Positions 16,041 to 24,926 of a stretch of DNA of 64,000 nucleotides are shown here, piece after piece. This stretch comes from Luteolibacter luteus (GTDB lineage Bacteria; Verrucomicrobiota; Verrucomicrobiia; Verrucomicrobiales; Akkermansiaceae). The stretch's first letter is position 1. Every line of letters begins with the position of its first letter. A model generated the notes under the pieces. It was not told where the DNA came from. It did no database searches and saw nothing but the letters and a program-made list of their open reading frames with translations. The position numbers were made by a program, and so were the translations under genes. The stretch is from NCBI RefSeq assembly GCF_012913485.1, contig NZ_CP051774.1:1736001-1800000 (forward strand), written 5' to 3'.

Positions 16041-18503
16041 TCAGACCAGGGTCCCCTCCGTCACTCCCAGCTTCTCGAAGGCCTTCACGTTTTCCAGGAG
16101 GGTCTCCGCATCCGTCTTTCCAGCCAGAAGATCGCGGTAGGCGGAGATGGTCCGCAGCGCTCCGAGGTCATCCTCGTCGAGGAGTTCGATGCGGTACTTC
16201 GCCAGGCCGGTCGCGCGAAGCTCGCTGAAGAAGCGGGCACCGGTCTGGGCCCGGCCATTGAAGAGCGTGTTCCGGCAGCCGACGTCCGCCATCAGGCGAT
16301 GGAGTTGGCCCACCCGGTCGCGCAAGTGGACGATATGCGTTTCACAGGGGCGCCCGCAATCCTTGTAGGTAGTACCGGTGCTGAGGAAGGTGCAGAACAC
16401 GCAATGCTCCATATGGAACATGGGCATGTGCTGGTGGATCGTAAGCTCGAACCATTCCGAAGGGGCACCGTTCAGAAGATCCATCACTTGTCCGATGTTC
16501 AGGTCATAGGAAACGGTAAGGCGGTCGAGGTTCGCGGCACCTTTGAGAAGCTTCGCGGTGATCGGGTTCGCGACATTCAGCGAAAAATCGCCGACTTTCA
16601 GCAAATCACTACGATCCTTATAGTACTGAAGCGAGGCGAGGTTCCGGAGCAGCACGCCATCCGGCTCGGCCCGCTCGATGAGCTTGAGGTATCCGCTCTC
16701 GCCCGGCTTGAGGATCCGCGGCGTGGCCAGCAGGATCTTCGAAGCTCCGCCATTCTGGCGCAGGGCCACGGCATCCTTGTAGCGGCGCGGATCTTCGAAA
16801 TCGCAGTAAATTACGCCTGCCCCGCTGTCCAAGGCCGCTTGGACTTGCTCGATGCTGCGACACAGCACCGAAAGCTCCGGCTCAGCCTCCTGCTTCGGCG
16901 GCGCTTCGGGCAAGAGATCGCGATAGCTGACCTGGGTCGTGGCGTCACGGCGCTCGCTACCACTCCCGTGATCAGCCTGCTCCAGTTCATCCACCAAGGC
17001 CCGTCGCATGCGGTTCAGCTCGGACAATGGCATGTGGCAGTTGCCCTCCACCTTGAAATCCAGTGCAGCCAGCTCAAAAGGCGTATCTCCCAGTCTTCCG
17101 AGCTGTGCCTCGAGCGTCTCGCCAGAGAGCGCGTGCTTGGAGGCCTCCTGCATCGGCTCCTGGGATTGCACCACCGCCTTGATTCCTCCGCACTCCGCTG
17201 AAATCGACAGCCGCTCACCGGGCTTCCCCGTGGCACTGAAGTGGATACCCAGCTTCACCTCGCGCAGCTTCGCATTCTGCCAGAAGCGGCGGATATCGGA
17301 TTCCAGCTTCTCATCGGAGGTCTTGTAGATGGTATGCCCCGGCTTGATGCGGGAGAAATTGATGCCGCTGTAGGTGCGATGGAAGACGATGCGCTCGCCC
17401 TCGATTTTCCAGATGCGCGCGCCCTGTTCCAAGTCCCGGTTCTCACCGGCATCGAAGACGACGCCATCGCCTGGTTTCAGCGGGACCTCGGTGCGATCAG
17501 TCAGTTCGATCCATGTACCGCCGCAGGCCGCGATGGTGCCAAGCAAGGGACCGCGCTTTTTCCCGAAGCGTCCGTGGGTGAGATAGGGATGATTCGTTCC
17601 GCCGAGCCAACCGCTCGTCAGCCCGCGGGAGAAAGTCATCTCGAGCTCGTAGCGGTCGTTCGCGGAAATCGGCTCGGTCGTCTTTCCCAGGCAAGCATCG
17701 AGCGCCTTGCGATACACACGGGTCACCGCAGCCACATACTCCGGGGTCTTGAGGCGGCCTTCGATCTTGAAGGACTTCACCCCGGCCTTCACGAGGTCCG
17801 GAATCATGTCGACGGCCGCGAGATCCTGCGGGCTGAGGAGGTAGCGCACCTCTCCCATCTCGCGCGTCACGCCATCCACGACCAATTCATAGGGCATCCG
17901 GCAGGCCTGCGCACATTCGCCGCGGTTCGCCGAGCGCTGGCCGAGCGATTCGCTCGTCAGGCATTGCCCGGAGTACGCCACGCACAGCGCGCCATGCACG
18001 AAAACTTCCAGCGGCGCCGTGGGAGATCCGCCGAAGCGCTCGATTTCCTTCACGGAAAGCTCGCGGGCGAGCACCGCGCGTTCCATTGGGAAAATCGTCT
18101 CTAGGAAAGCGATCCCCTCCGGCGAGGTGATCGTCATCTGGGTCGAGCCATGGAGTTCGACCTTCGGTGCAATTTCCCGGGCCATCTTCGCCAGCCCCAA
18201 ATCCTGGATAATCAGGGCATCCACTCCTGCATCCGCGATCAGGCGAAGCTGCCGCTCCGCCGCCTCCAGCTCACCCGTGAAGATGAGCGTGTTCATCGCC
18301 ACGAAGCCCTTCACCCCGTGTTTGTGGAGGAAGGCCATCAGCTCCGGCAGGTCGGCCTCGGTGAAATTGTCCGCCCGCAGCCGGGCATTGAATTTCGGCA
18401 TGCCGAAGTAGATCGCATCTGCCCCTGCCGCCACGGCGGCGCGGGCACAGTCCCAGTTTCCGGCGGGGCTGAGCAATTCGGGTGTCGTATCGGCGTGCTG
18501 CAT
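16041..18503 (-). CDS. Peptidase U32 family protein, long RlhA-like form
   Basis: The start chosen is the ATG at 18503 (MQHADTTPELLSPAGNWD), since U32 proteins begin with ELL-PAG; longer frames upstream add unconvincing sequence. The 820-residue protein has the N-terminal TIM-barrel module and the Cys-rich signature SGQC...RSANRGECAQACR (about residues 178-200). A central DUF3656-like region and a second U32-like module carrying Cys residues (CVFCTFLSTGTTYKDCGRPCE) follow. Some U32 proteins hydroxylate RNA: RlhA modifies C2501 of 23S rRNA and TrhP acts on tRNA uridine. The long form with DUF3656 most resembles RlhA. Despite its name it is unlikely to be a peptidase. Confidence 0.85.
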   Translation of the reverse strand: MQHADTTPELLSPAGNWDCARAAVAAGADAIYFGMPKFNARLRADNFTEADLPELMAFLHKHGVKGFVAMNTLIFTGELEAAERQLRLIADAGVDALIIQDLGLAKMAREIAPKVELHGSTQMTITSPEGIAFLETIFPMERAVLARELSVKEIERFGGSPTAPLEVFVHGALCVAYSGQCLTSESLGQRSANRGECAQACRMPYELVVDGVTREMGEVRYLLSPQDLAAVDMIPDLVKAGVKSFKIEGRLKTPEYVAAVTRVYRKALDACLGKTTEPISANDRYELEMTFSRGLTSGWLGGTNHPYLTHGRFGKKRGPLLGTIAACGGTWIELTDRTEVPLKPGDGVVFDAGENRDLEQGARIWKIEGERIVFHRTYSGINFSRIKPGHTIYKTSDEKLESDIRRFWQNAKLREVKLGIHFSATGKPGERLSISAECGGIKAVVQSQEPMQEASKHALSGETLEAQLGRLGDTPFELAALDFKVEGNCHMPLSELNRMRRALVDELEQADHGSGSERRDATTQVSYRDLLPEAPPKQEAEPELSVLCRSIEQVQAALDSGAGVIYCDFEDPRRYKDAVALRQNGGASKILLATPRILKPGESGYLKLIERAEPDGVLLRNLASLQYYKDRSDLLKVGDFSLNVANPITAKLLKGAANLDRLTVSYDLNIGQVMDLLNGAPSEWFELTIHQHMPMFHMEHCVFCTFLSTGTTYKDCGRPCETHIVHLRDRVGQLHRLMADVGCRNTLFNGRAQTGARFFSELRATGLAKYRIELLDEDDLGALRTISAYRDLLAGKTDAETLLENVKAFEKLGVTEGTLV

Positions 18504-18634
18504 GCGGGACGGGACCGATGCCACGGAAACGCCCGCTTGGAAAGTCCCGCTAGAAAAGCATTCGCACTGCCGGAATCCGGGATTTGCCAATCGGCTGGTC
18601 CCGGTCATCTTCTCCGCGTGATCGTTTCAGCCTG

Positions 18635-19021
18635 ATGGAACCGGTGCGAGTGGACAAGTGGATGTGGGCCGTGCGCCTTTTCAAGACGCGCGGATTGGCG
18701 GCAAAGGCCTGTGAAACCGGCCGAGTGAAGACCGGGGACAGGATCCTGAAGCCCGCCTCGGAACTCCGCGGCGGCGAGTTGATCGAGCTCCCCTTCCCGG
18801 AAGGCCCCGGCACCCGGGTGGTACGGGTGCTTGGCCTGATCGAAAAACGCGTGGGGCCTCCCGAAGCTCGCGCCGCTTGTGAGGAACTCACTCCCGAGGA
18901 GGTGATCGAGCAGCGCAAAATTTGGAACGAAAGCCGGTCCCACCGCCTGGAGGGCGACCAAGGCAGGCCCACCAAGAGGAACCGCCGTCAGTTGGAAGAA
19001 CGGCGGGGCTTCTTTGAATGA
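18635..19021 (+). CDS. hslR: S4-domain RNA-binding protein, Hsp15 family
   Basis: This 128-residue protein starts at ATG 18635 with VRVDKWMWAVRLFKTRGLAAKAC, the S4 domain of the Hsp15/HslR family that binds stalled 50S-peptidyl-tRNA complexes in E. coli. The basic C-terminal tail (about 100-128) is typical. It diverges from the U32 gene and is convergent with the giant strand-repeat gene, with six bases between the two stops. The symbol is given by family; the function in this lineage is untested. Confidence 0.82.
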   Translation: MEPVRVDKWMWAVRLFKTRGLAAKACETGRVKTGDRILKPASELRGGELIELPFPEGPGTRVVRVLGLIEKRVGPPEARAACEELTPEEVIEQRKIWNESRSHRLEGDQGRPTKRNRRQLEERRGFFE

Positions 19022-19027
19022 TGCTTC

Positions 19028-22000
19028 TTATCGCCGGCGACGGAACAGGAACATCAGGCCAAGGGCGCCGAGCAGCGCAGCCCGGGGCTCGGGAACGATG
19101 CTCACGTTCACCCGGTTGTCCCCCGTCGTAAGCTGCCAGCTCAGGCCGGAGTCGAGGGTCGGCATGCTCCCAAGCACGAGCGAGTTGTCCACCAGCGAAC
19201 CATAGGTCAGCAAGGTCCAGGTGCCGGTGTTAACACCCGCGAAGGAGCTCGTGCCCGCCACATTCAAGGTGCCATCCAGCGTAAGTTGCCCGCCGACGGT
19301 GACGAGGTCGTTCACACCGAGACCAAGGCTCAGCGGCGATGCCGCATCGAGTTCCCAATTGAGAATCGCCGTGCTGTTCAAAAGCAGGTTTCCACCCAGC
19401 GCGAGCGTGCCCGCGCTGCTCCCGGGAGCCAAGGTGCCATCCACCGTGACATTCCCGGCGATGGTGCCTGCGGTGGCGGAGCCACCACCCAGGATGCCGT
19501 CGATCCCCACGGTCACCGCCGTGTTGCCGAGCGCACCGTTCACCAGCAGCGTGCCCGCGGAGACCATGGTCGCGCCCGTGTAGGTATTGCTCGCATTCAG
19601 CGCCATCGTGCCGCTGCCCGTCTTCGTCAGGCCACCCGTTCCACCGACATCCGGCGAAGCGTTGCGCAGCGCGGCGGCCACGATGAGGTCGGCCCCGGCA
19701 ACCGCATTGCCCACGTTGAAATTAATGTTCCCCGCAAGGTGATGCCCGTAACCACCCGTCGAGGTGATGGTCGATTGCGCTGAACCACCGGTCGTCACCG
19801 TGCCCTTCAACTCGAAGCCTTGATAGGAACCGGGCGTGCCTGTGCCGGTGCGGGTCAAGGTCCCGCCATTCAGGTTCACCGCGCCGATCACATTGTAGTT
19901 GTTCGCCGCAAGCGTGCCCCCCTGGTTCACCGTGAAGGTCGGCAGGTTGGCCAAGGCCACCGCGCCGTTGCCAAGCACGTTGTTCGTATTGAAATTAACG
20001 ATGGCTCCGTTGTTGATCGTGACCGTTCTCGAAGAGGCTTGGTTACCGAAGGCACTGGTCGTGGCATTGCCTTGGACAGCAACGTTGATCGCACCACCGT
20101 TCACCACAATATCCCCGGCGAGAGTCGAGGCACCCGTGCCTAGCGTCAACGTCCCCGCGCCAGTCTTCGTATAGCCGCCGGTGCCGGTGATGATGGCATT
20201 CACGCTGAGATTTCCATCGCCACCGATCTCATTGTTCGTGCCGGTGAGCGTGAGAGAGGAGATGACAGCCGTCGCTGTAGCCCCGGTGCCCGCGCCGCCG
20301 TTCAAGGTCACCGTCGGCGCCGAGGTGTAACCGGATCCTGCCGCCGTGGTCGTCACGCTTCCCACCGTCGCACCGCTCAGGGCTGTCGTCGCGGTCGCTC
20401 CAGATCCGCCACCACCACTGAGTGCCACCGTAGGTGCCGAGGTGTAGCCGCTGCCCACCGCCGTGATGCGGATTCCCGCGATGCCGCTGGCGAGCGTTCC
20501 AGCCGTGCTGGTGTTGGAATTGATCAGCTTGCCGCCGTTCAAGGTGATGGCCTCGTTTACCGTCACCCCGCTCAGGTCAAGCGCACCGCCACCGGTAACA
20601 GTGGTCCCATTTACCGCCGTATTCCCGATCGCACCGCCGAAGCCGAGCGCATTGTTCGAAGCCGCTTGGAGCACACCACCGCTGATCGCCAGCGCTCCGG
20701 TGAAGTTGTTGTTCCCCGTGACACGCATGGTGCCCGCGCCGTTCTTGTTGAAAGCACCGCTACCGGTCACCTGTCCGGAGACCGTCAGGTCTTCCGCTGC
20801 ACTACCAGTCACATCACCGACATTGAAATTCGCGGCGCCAACCATGTTCACGCGTGCCGACATCGTCGAAGCGATCGATCCCGTCACGGCCCAGTTGGTG
20901 GCATTGCTGGAGCGGATCTCCGCGCTGCCATTCACCGTCGCACCATTCATCGTGATGCTGTTGAAATACTGCTCCTGATTCACGGTCAGCGTGCCGCCAT
21001 TCAGGATCATCGACTCGGTCATCGCGCCATCACTGCCGCCGAGCGCATGAGCCGAACCCGCTGCGAGAACCATCGTCGCACCGCTATTCACGGTGATCAC
21101 GCCCGCGCCATCCAGGCGGTTGCCGCCGAAGCCGCCACCCGTCACGGTGAGCGTCCCGCCATTCACGGTCACGTTCCGCGGCAGCAGCTGGAAACTGCCC
21201 AAGGTCAGGTTCCCCGCGCCCGATTTCACGAAAGTACCGGCGCTGCCCGCAGCGAAAGCACGATTGAAGCTCGTCGCATCGGAGCGGTTCAGGTTCAGCG
21301 TGGCATCCGCCGCCAGCGTGATCGTGCCGCTGCCAAGCAGCCCGCCCGTTGTCCCGCCATTGCCGAAGTTCACGGTGCCCGCACTGATGTTCATCGCACC
21401 CGGAGTAAAGTCGGTGAGCACCGTCAGCGAACCCGTGCCCGACTTCGTGAATTGCCCGCTGCCCGTGATCGAACCCGTGCCGGCAAAAGTGTAATCCTTC
21501 GTCGAATCCACCGTCACCCCCGGAGCGTTCACCACCCCGCTGACATTGACCGGCACCGAAGCATCGCCCGCATCCGTGAAGGAAACCGAGTCCGTCTGGT
21601 AGAACTTGTCGGAAGAACCGCCGTTGTTCCAATTCGACACGCCATTCACGTTCCACGCATTGCCCGCGCCGTCACCGGTCCACACCAGATTCGCGGCAGA
21701 GCCCGTGACACTGAGGTTGATCTGCCCTGCGGTCGCCGTATCCAGCGCGAAGGTCTGGCGATGGCTGTTGATGAAGCCCGCATCCAGCACCGGGGCTCCC
21801 GTCAGCGTGCCCGTGTAGTTGATGAGATTGTAAGTGCTGCCACCCGTCGCCGCAGCACCGTAGAAAGTCGGATTGAGCACCGAGGAAGCACCGAAGCTCA
21901 GGTGATCGTTCACCGTGAACTTGTCATTCCCGGTGGCCACGGAAGCACCGTTGAGATCCATGAGGATCGCACCATTGACCGCGGTCGTCGTGGTCCCCGC

Positions 22001-23929
22001 ACCGGCATCGCCAAAGACCAGCGTTCCCACGCTCGCCGCCGCAGCCGTCGCGCCCGCAGCCAAGGTCCCATCGATCGTCACATTACCCGCGATCGTTCCG
22101 GTGCCAGTGAGCGTTCCCGCGGCACCAACATTGAGATTACCCGTATAAGCCGTGCTCGCACCGGTGTAGGAAAACACCCCGCTACCCGTCTGCTGGATAT
22201 TGCCGGATCCCGTGAGAACACCGCTCACCGTCGTGGTCGTACCGGCATTGCCGTCGAAGACCGATGCCGCATTCGCATTGAAGGTCGCATTCCAGTTACT
22301 CGTTCCCGTCGAACGGATCGTGCCACCGTTCAAGACCACCGAGTCATTCGATCCCTGAGCGAGGATGCCACGCGAACCGACTTCGACCACGCCATTGGTG
22401 CCGACCGTCAGATTCGTCGCCATGCTCCCCGCGCCGCTGCGGTTCTTGTCGAGCTGGATACCCACCGCTTTCAGCGTGGCGGTGCTCGCACCACCACCCA
22501 CGCTCATCGAGCCGAGCCCGTCCCAGCCGATGCTCACCAGCTGCGCATCGCCGCTGTTTCCGGAAAGGCCGCTGGCATCCAAAGTGCCACCGGAAAGATT
22601 GTAGGCACTCCCTGGCGTGCCGCCATTCGCCCAGTGGCCGATGCGGATGCCATTGCCGCCGCTCTCCACCGTCAGCGTGCCGCCGGTCTGATTGATGATC
22701 CCCGAGGTATTGCTGGCATCGCCGAGACCGAGATACTTCGTCACCAGACTCGCACCGCTGCCGATGTTCAGCGTGCCGATCACCGCGGCGGCACTGTTCG
22801 ATGGCGTGCTGGTGATCGAGACCGATGAGATCTTCACATCCGCACCCGATCCCAAGGACACCCCGCCCGAAGCGATCCCCAGCGTGCCGATCGACGAGCT
22901 GCTGCCAAAGGCCGAGTTGATCGTCAGCACGTCGTCCGCTCCGGTCCCCTGCCAGTGAAACGCCGACCCCGCATTCGCGAAGGTCACCGGCGAGGAAAGC
23001 GTGAAGGACGTATCCAGACGATAGCGGATGCTGCCCGCTCCACCCGAGTGGCCGAGCGCGATGCCGGACGTATTCGCGATCAGGTTGCTCGTCTGCAGCC
23101 CGTCGCCAATCTGCATGGTGCCCTGCTGGATATTCAGCGCTCCAGTAAAGCCGCTGCCATTTCCCGTGAGCACTGTGGTACCGGCATCCGTGCGGCGAAG
23201 CTCGCCGCTGCCCGTCAGCGCGCCCTGCAGGCGGAAATTGTTCGTGTTGCCGAAATTCCGGATCACCCCTCCCGCGGCACCGATCTCGATGTCCCGCGTA
23301 AAGACACCGTTGGTGTTCGCATCCACGATCCCACCGCCGTTCAGGATCACCTTGTTCGTCGCGGCACCGAAGTTCGACGCGGCATTCACCACTCCCGAGG
23401 TGATCGTCACATCACCGGTAAAGGTGTTCGTCCCGGTAAGCCCGAAGAGCGAGCTGCTGCCCCCTCCCGTCGCCGAGGTATCGCCATTCACCGCCAGGGT
23501 CAGGCCGCCGGTGCCGATGATTGCCGAGGTCCAGGTCAGCGAGCGATTCGTCGCATTGCCGAGGACCGAGGTATCGAAAACCGAGCCGCCCGCGATGTCG
23601 ATCGAGCCCCCTTGGATCTGCACCAGACCCACTTCCTCCACCATGATCGATGGAGTCGCCACCGTGCCACCGATCGTCACCGTCTTGGTCGCGACACCAT
23701 CGGTGCCTGCGGAAAAAACCACGCTCTCGCCATTCGTCCAGCCGACCACCGAACCACCCGCAGCATTCGCACTCCAGTTGGTGCCGCTGTCCCAAGTGCC
23801 GCCGACATTGCCGGAACCGGCGGTATCGCCATTGGTATCCCAATAAAGGGTCCCGGCGTGAACCGGCAGAAGGGAAGTCGTTGCCGTGAGCAGGGCGAGA
23901 CGGGCCAAAGATGCGCGGGAGTAGGGCAT
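19028..23929 (-). CDS. Giant autotransporter-associated strand-repeat protein with PEP-CTERM tail
   Basis: The 1633-residue exported protein begins with a signal peptide (cut near VHA-GT) and YWDTNGDTAGSG, the usual opening of these proteins. It is built from many Gly/Ser/Thr/Asn-rich beta-helix repeats, e.g. GTNTFTGDVTITSG, NNNFTGALAISGGVLQ and SNTYTGATMVSAGTL, recognised as autotransporter-associated beta-strand repeats. A duplicated module (GSGYTSAPTV, twice near residues 1160-1215) interrupts them. It has no outer-membrane barrel. It ends with VPEPRAALLGALGLMFLFRRRR, a PEP-CTERM sorting tail processed by an exosortase. The protein is probably displayed on the cell surface or in the matrix. 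An AT-rich upstream region carries a likely promoter. Confidence 0.9.
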   Translation of the reverse strand: MPYSRASLARLALLTATTSLLPVHAGTLYWDTNGDTAGSGNVGGTWDSGTNWSANAAGGSVVGWTNGESVVFSAGTDGVATKTVTIGGTVATPSIMVEEVGLVQIQGGSIDIAGGSVFDTSVLGNATNRSLTWTSAIIGTGGLTLAVNGDTSATGGGSSSLFGLTGTNTFTGDVTITSGVVNAASNFGAATNKVILNGGGIVDANTNGVFTRDIEIGAAGGVIRNFGNTNNFRLQGALTGSGELRRTDAGTTVLTGNGSGFTGALNIQQGTMQIGDGLQTSNLIANTSGIALGHSGGAGSIRYRLDTSFTLSSPVTFANAGSAFHWQGTGADDVLTINSAFGSSSSIGTLGIASGGVSLGSGADVKISSVSITSTPSNSAAAVIGTLNIGSGASLVTKYLGLGDASNTSGIINQTGGTLTVESGGNGIRIGHWANGGTPGSAYNLSGGTLDASGLSGNSGDAQLVSIGWDGLGSMSVGGGASTATLKAVGIQLDKNRSGAGSMATNLTVGTNGVVEVGSRGILAQGSNDSVVLNGGTIRSTGTSNWNATFNANAASVFDGNAGTTTTVSGVLTGSGNIQQTGSGVFSYTGASTAYTGNLNVGAAGTLTGTGTIAGNVTIDGTLAAGATAAAASVGTLVFGDAGAGTTTTAVNGAILMDLNGASVATGNDKFTVNDHLSFGASSVLNPTFYGAAATGGSTYNLINYTGTLTGAPVLDAGFINSHRQTFALDTATAGQINLSVTGSAANLVWTGDGAGNAWNVNGVSNWNNGGSSDKFYQTDSVSFTDAGDASVPVNVSGVVNAPGVTVDSTKDYTFAGTGSITGSGQFTKSGTGSLTVLTDFTPGAMNISAGTVNFGNGGTTGGLLGSGTITLAADATLNLNRSDATSFNRAFAAGSAGTFVKSGAGNLTLGSFQLLPRNVTVNGGTLTVTGGGFGGNRLDGAGVITVNSGATMVLAAGSAHALGGSDGAMTESMILNGGTLTVNQEQYFNSITMNGATVNGSAEIRSSNATNWAVTGSIASTMSARVNMVGAANFNVGDVTGSAAEDLTVSGQVTGSGAFNKNGAGTMRVTGNNNFTGALAISGGVLQAASNNALGFGGAIGNTAVNGTTVTGGGALDLSGVTVNEAITLNGGKLINSNTSTAGTLASGIAGIRITAVGSGYTSAPTVALSGGGGSGATATTALSGATVGSVTTTAAGSGYTSAPTVTLNGGAGTGATATAVISSLTLTGTNNEIGGDGNLSVNAIITGTGGYTKTGAGTLTLGTGASTLAGDIVVNGGAINVAVQGNATTSAFGNQASSRTVTINNGAIVNFNTNNVLGNGAVALANLPTFTVNQGGTLAANNYNVIGAVNLNGGTLTRTGTGTPGSYQGFELKGTVTTGGSAQSTITSTGGYGHHLAGNINFNVGNAVAGADLIVAAALRNASPDVGGTGGLTKTGSGTMALNASNTYTGATMVSAGTLLVNGALGNTAVTVGIDGILGGGSATAGTIAGNVTVDGTLAPGSSAGTLALGGNLLLNSTAILNWELDAASPLSLGLGVNDLVTVGGQLTLDGTLNVAGTSSFAGVNTGTWTLLTYGSLVDNSLVLGSMPTLDSGLSWQLTTGDNRVNVSIVPEPRAALLGALGLMFLFRRRR

Positions 23930-23978
23930 GGAGCTGGGGAGTTAGAGAGCGCCACCACCATGCCTTTTAAATTCACTT

Positions 23979-24007
23979 TTTAAATCATTTTGTGACTAAT
24001 TATGCAA
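23979..24007 (-). promoter_or_regulatory. Sigma-70-type promoter of the strand-repeat gene
   Basis: Read on the minus strand, TTGCAT (24007-24002) and TTTAAA (23984-23979) are separated by exactly 17 bases, about 50 bases before the ATG at 23929. The block at ~23960-24090 is strikingly AT-rich compared with the GC-rich genes around it. It also contains the partial inverted repeat GTGAC/GTCAC at 24018-24039, possibly an operator. Confidence 0.4.
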
Positions 24008-24152
24008 TTTGATGTTCCGTGACACGACGCATTTCGTCACATGAAATCACAAAAAGTTTAAATAAATCATCTTTATAGTCAGATCGTTTCCCAGCGAAAA
24101 AGGCCGCCCGGAAATCCTTGGCGACCTCTGAAATCCAATCACCAAGCTCTCC

Positions 24153-24695
24153 TCAGGGAATGTTCACGCGCAGCCGCATGAAGAGCTTCTGCCCATCTGC
24201 AAGCACCCGCGGAATGCGCACCGTGACTTGATCGATCCCGGTACCAAAGTGATCATTTGTCTCATCGATCACCACCGGCGTCTCAGTCGGCACTCCCGGT
24301 TCGGCATTCGTCCAGCCCGTCAAATTCGAGCCATACTGCACGAAGGGATCCGATGCCGCGGAGTCATCCGTACGACGGAAAATGAAGTCCACATACAAGG
24401 GATCCGTATCGCCGATCGTCGGCAGCAAATGATTCGAATCCGAGTCCGGGCCGCTCGGATCTCCTCCGATCACAAACTCGATGCCATTCGGAATCCCGTC
24501 TCCGTCCGAATCGGCATCCGCACCCGCTCCGGTGATCCCGTTGTCCGCTTCGAAAGTCGCATAGGCGTCCTCGATCCGCGGATGGATCGGGATATTCGGC
24601 GTCGTCGGCTCATCGGAATGCACCGGCGCCAACAGGGCCATGAAAAGAAAAGGCCACGGGAGACGCAACCGGGTGAATGCGAGCTGAGGACTCAT
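24153..24695 (-). CDS. Secreted calcium-motif protein (Verrucomicrobia-type C-terminal module)
   Basis: This 180-residue protein has a signal peptide (cut near VHS-DE). A DxDxDG-type calcium-binding stretch, DADSDGDGIPNGIEFVIGGD (about residues 60-79), follows, then a beta-rich module containing VDFIFRRTDDSA and DQVTVRIP. The same module is the C-terminal end of many large verrucomicrobial secreted proteins, where it follows the catalytic or repeat domain; the neighbouring 856-residue protein has one. Here it stands alone. It could be a minimal surface adaptor or the remnant of a longer gene. No PEP-CTERM tail is present. Confidence 0.75.
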   Translation of the reverse strand: MSPQLAFTRLRLPWPFLFMALLAPVHSDEPTTPNIPIHPRIEDAYATFEADNGITGAGADADSDGDGIPNGIEFVIGGDPSGPDSDSNHLLPTIGDTDPLYVDFIFRRTDDSAASDPFVQYGSNLTGWTNAEPGVPTETPVVIDETNDHFGTGIDQVTVRIPRVLADGQKLFMRLRVNIP

Positions 24696-24926
24696 TGGGG
24701 CTTTGGGCGAACAGGGAGAGGGATGGACGCACCCGCACTACCGGGTCGTCCCACCACGCACTCTTTGAGCAGGACTCCCTCTGCGGTTCAATCGAAGACA
24801 TCCCGAAGTGCACTTATCTCCGCAAAATGGAGAGTCCGTGAAATTCTCGTGGGGGAGCTCTGACGCCGGGCAATTCCCTTGTTCCACCTTTCCGAGGACT
24901 GGTATGCACGGCTCCATCCTCAAGTT

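Noticed and set aside
20666-22828. Very long open frame antisense to the giant strand-repeat gene
   Set aside because: Repeats and high GC of the real gene keep the antisense frame open; it is Arg/His-rich with no signal or domain.
19028-23929. Repetitive DNA that could suggest a CRISPR array or tandem satellite
   Set aside because: The repeats are imperfect, protein-coding and of variable spacing; there are no constant spacers or direct repeats.
22955-23983. 342-codon rightward frame over the start of the giant gene
   Set aside because: Basic, motif-free translation that ends in the AT-rich promoter region; it is a shadow.
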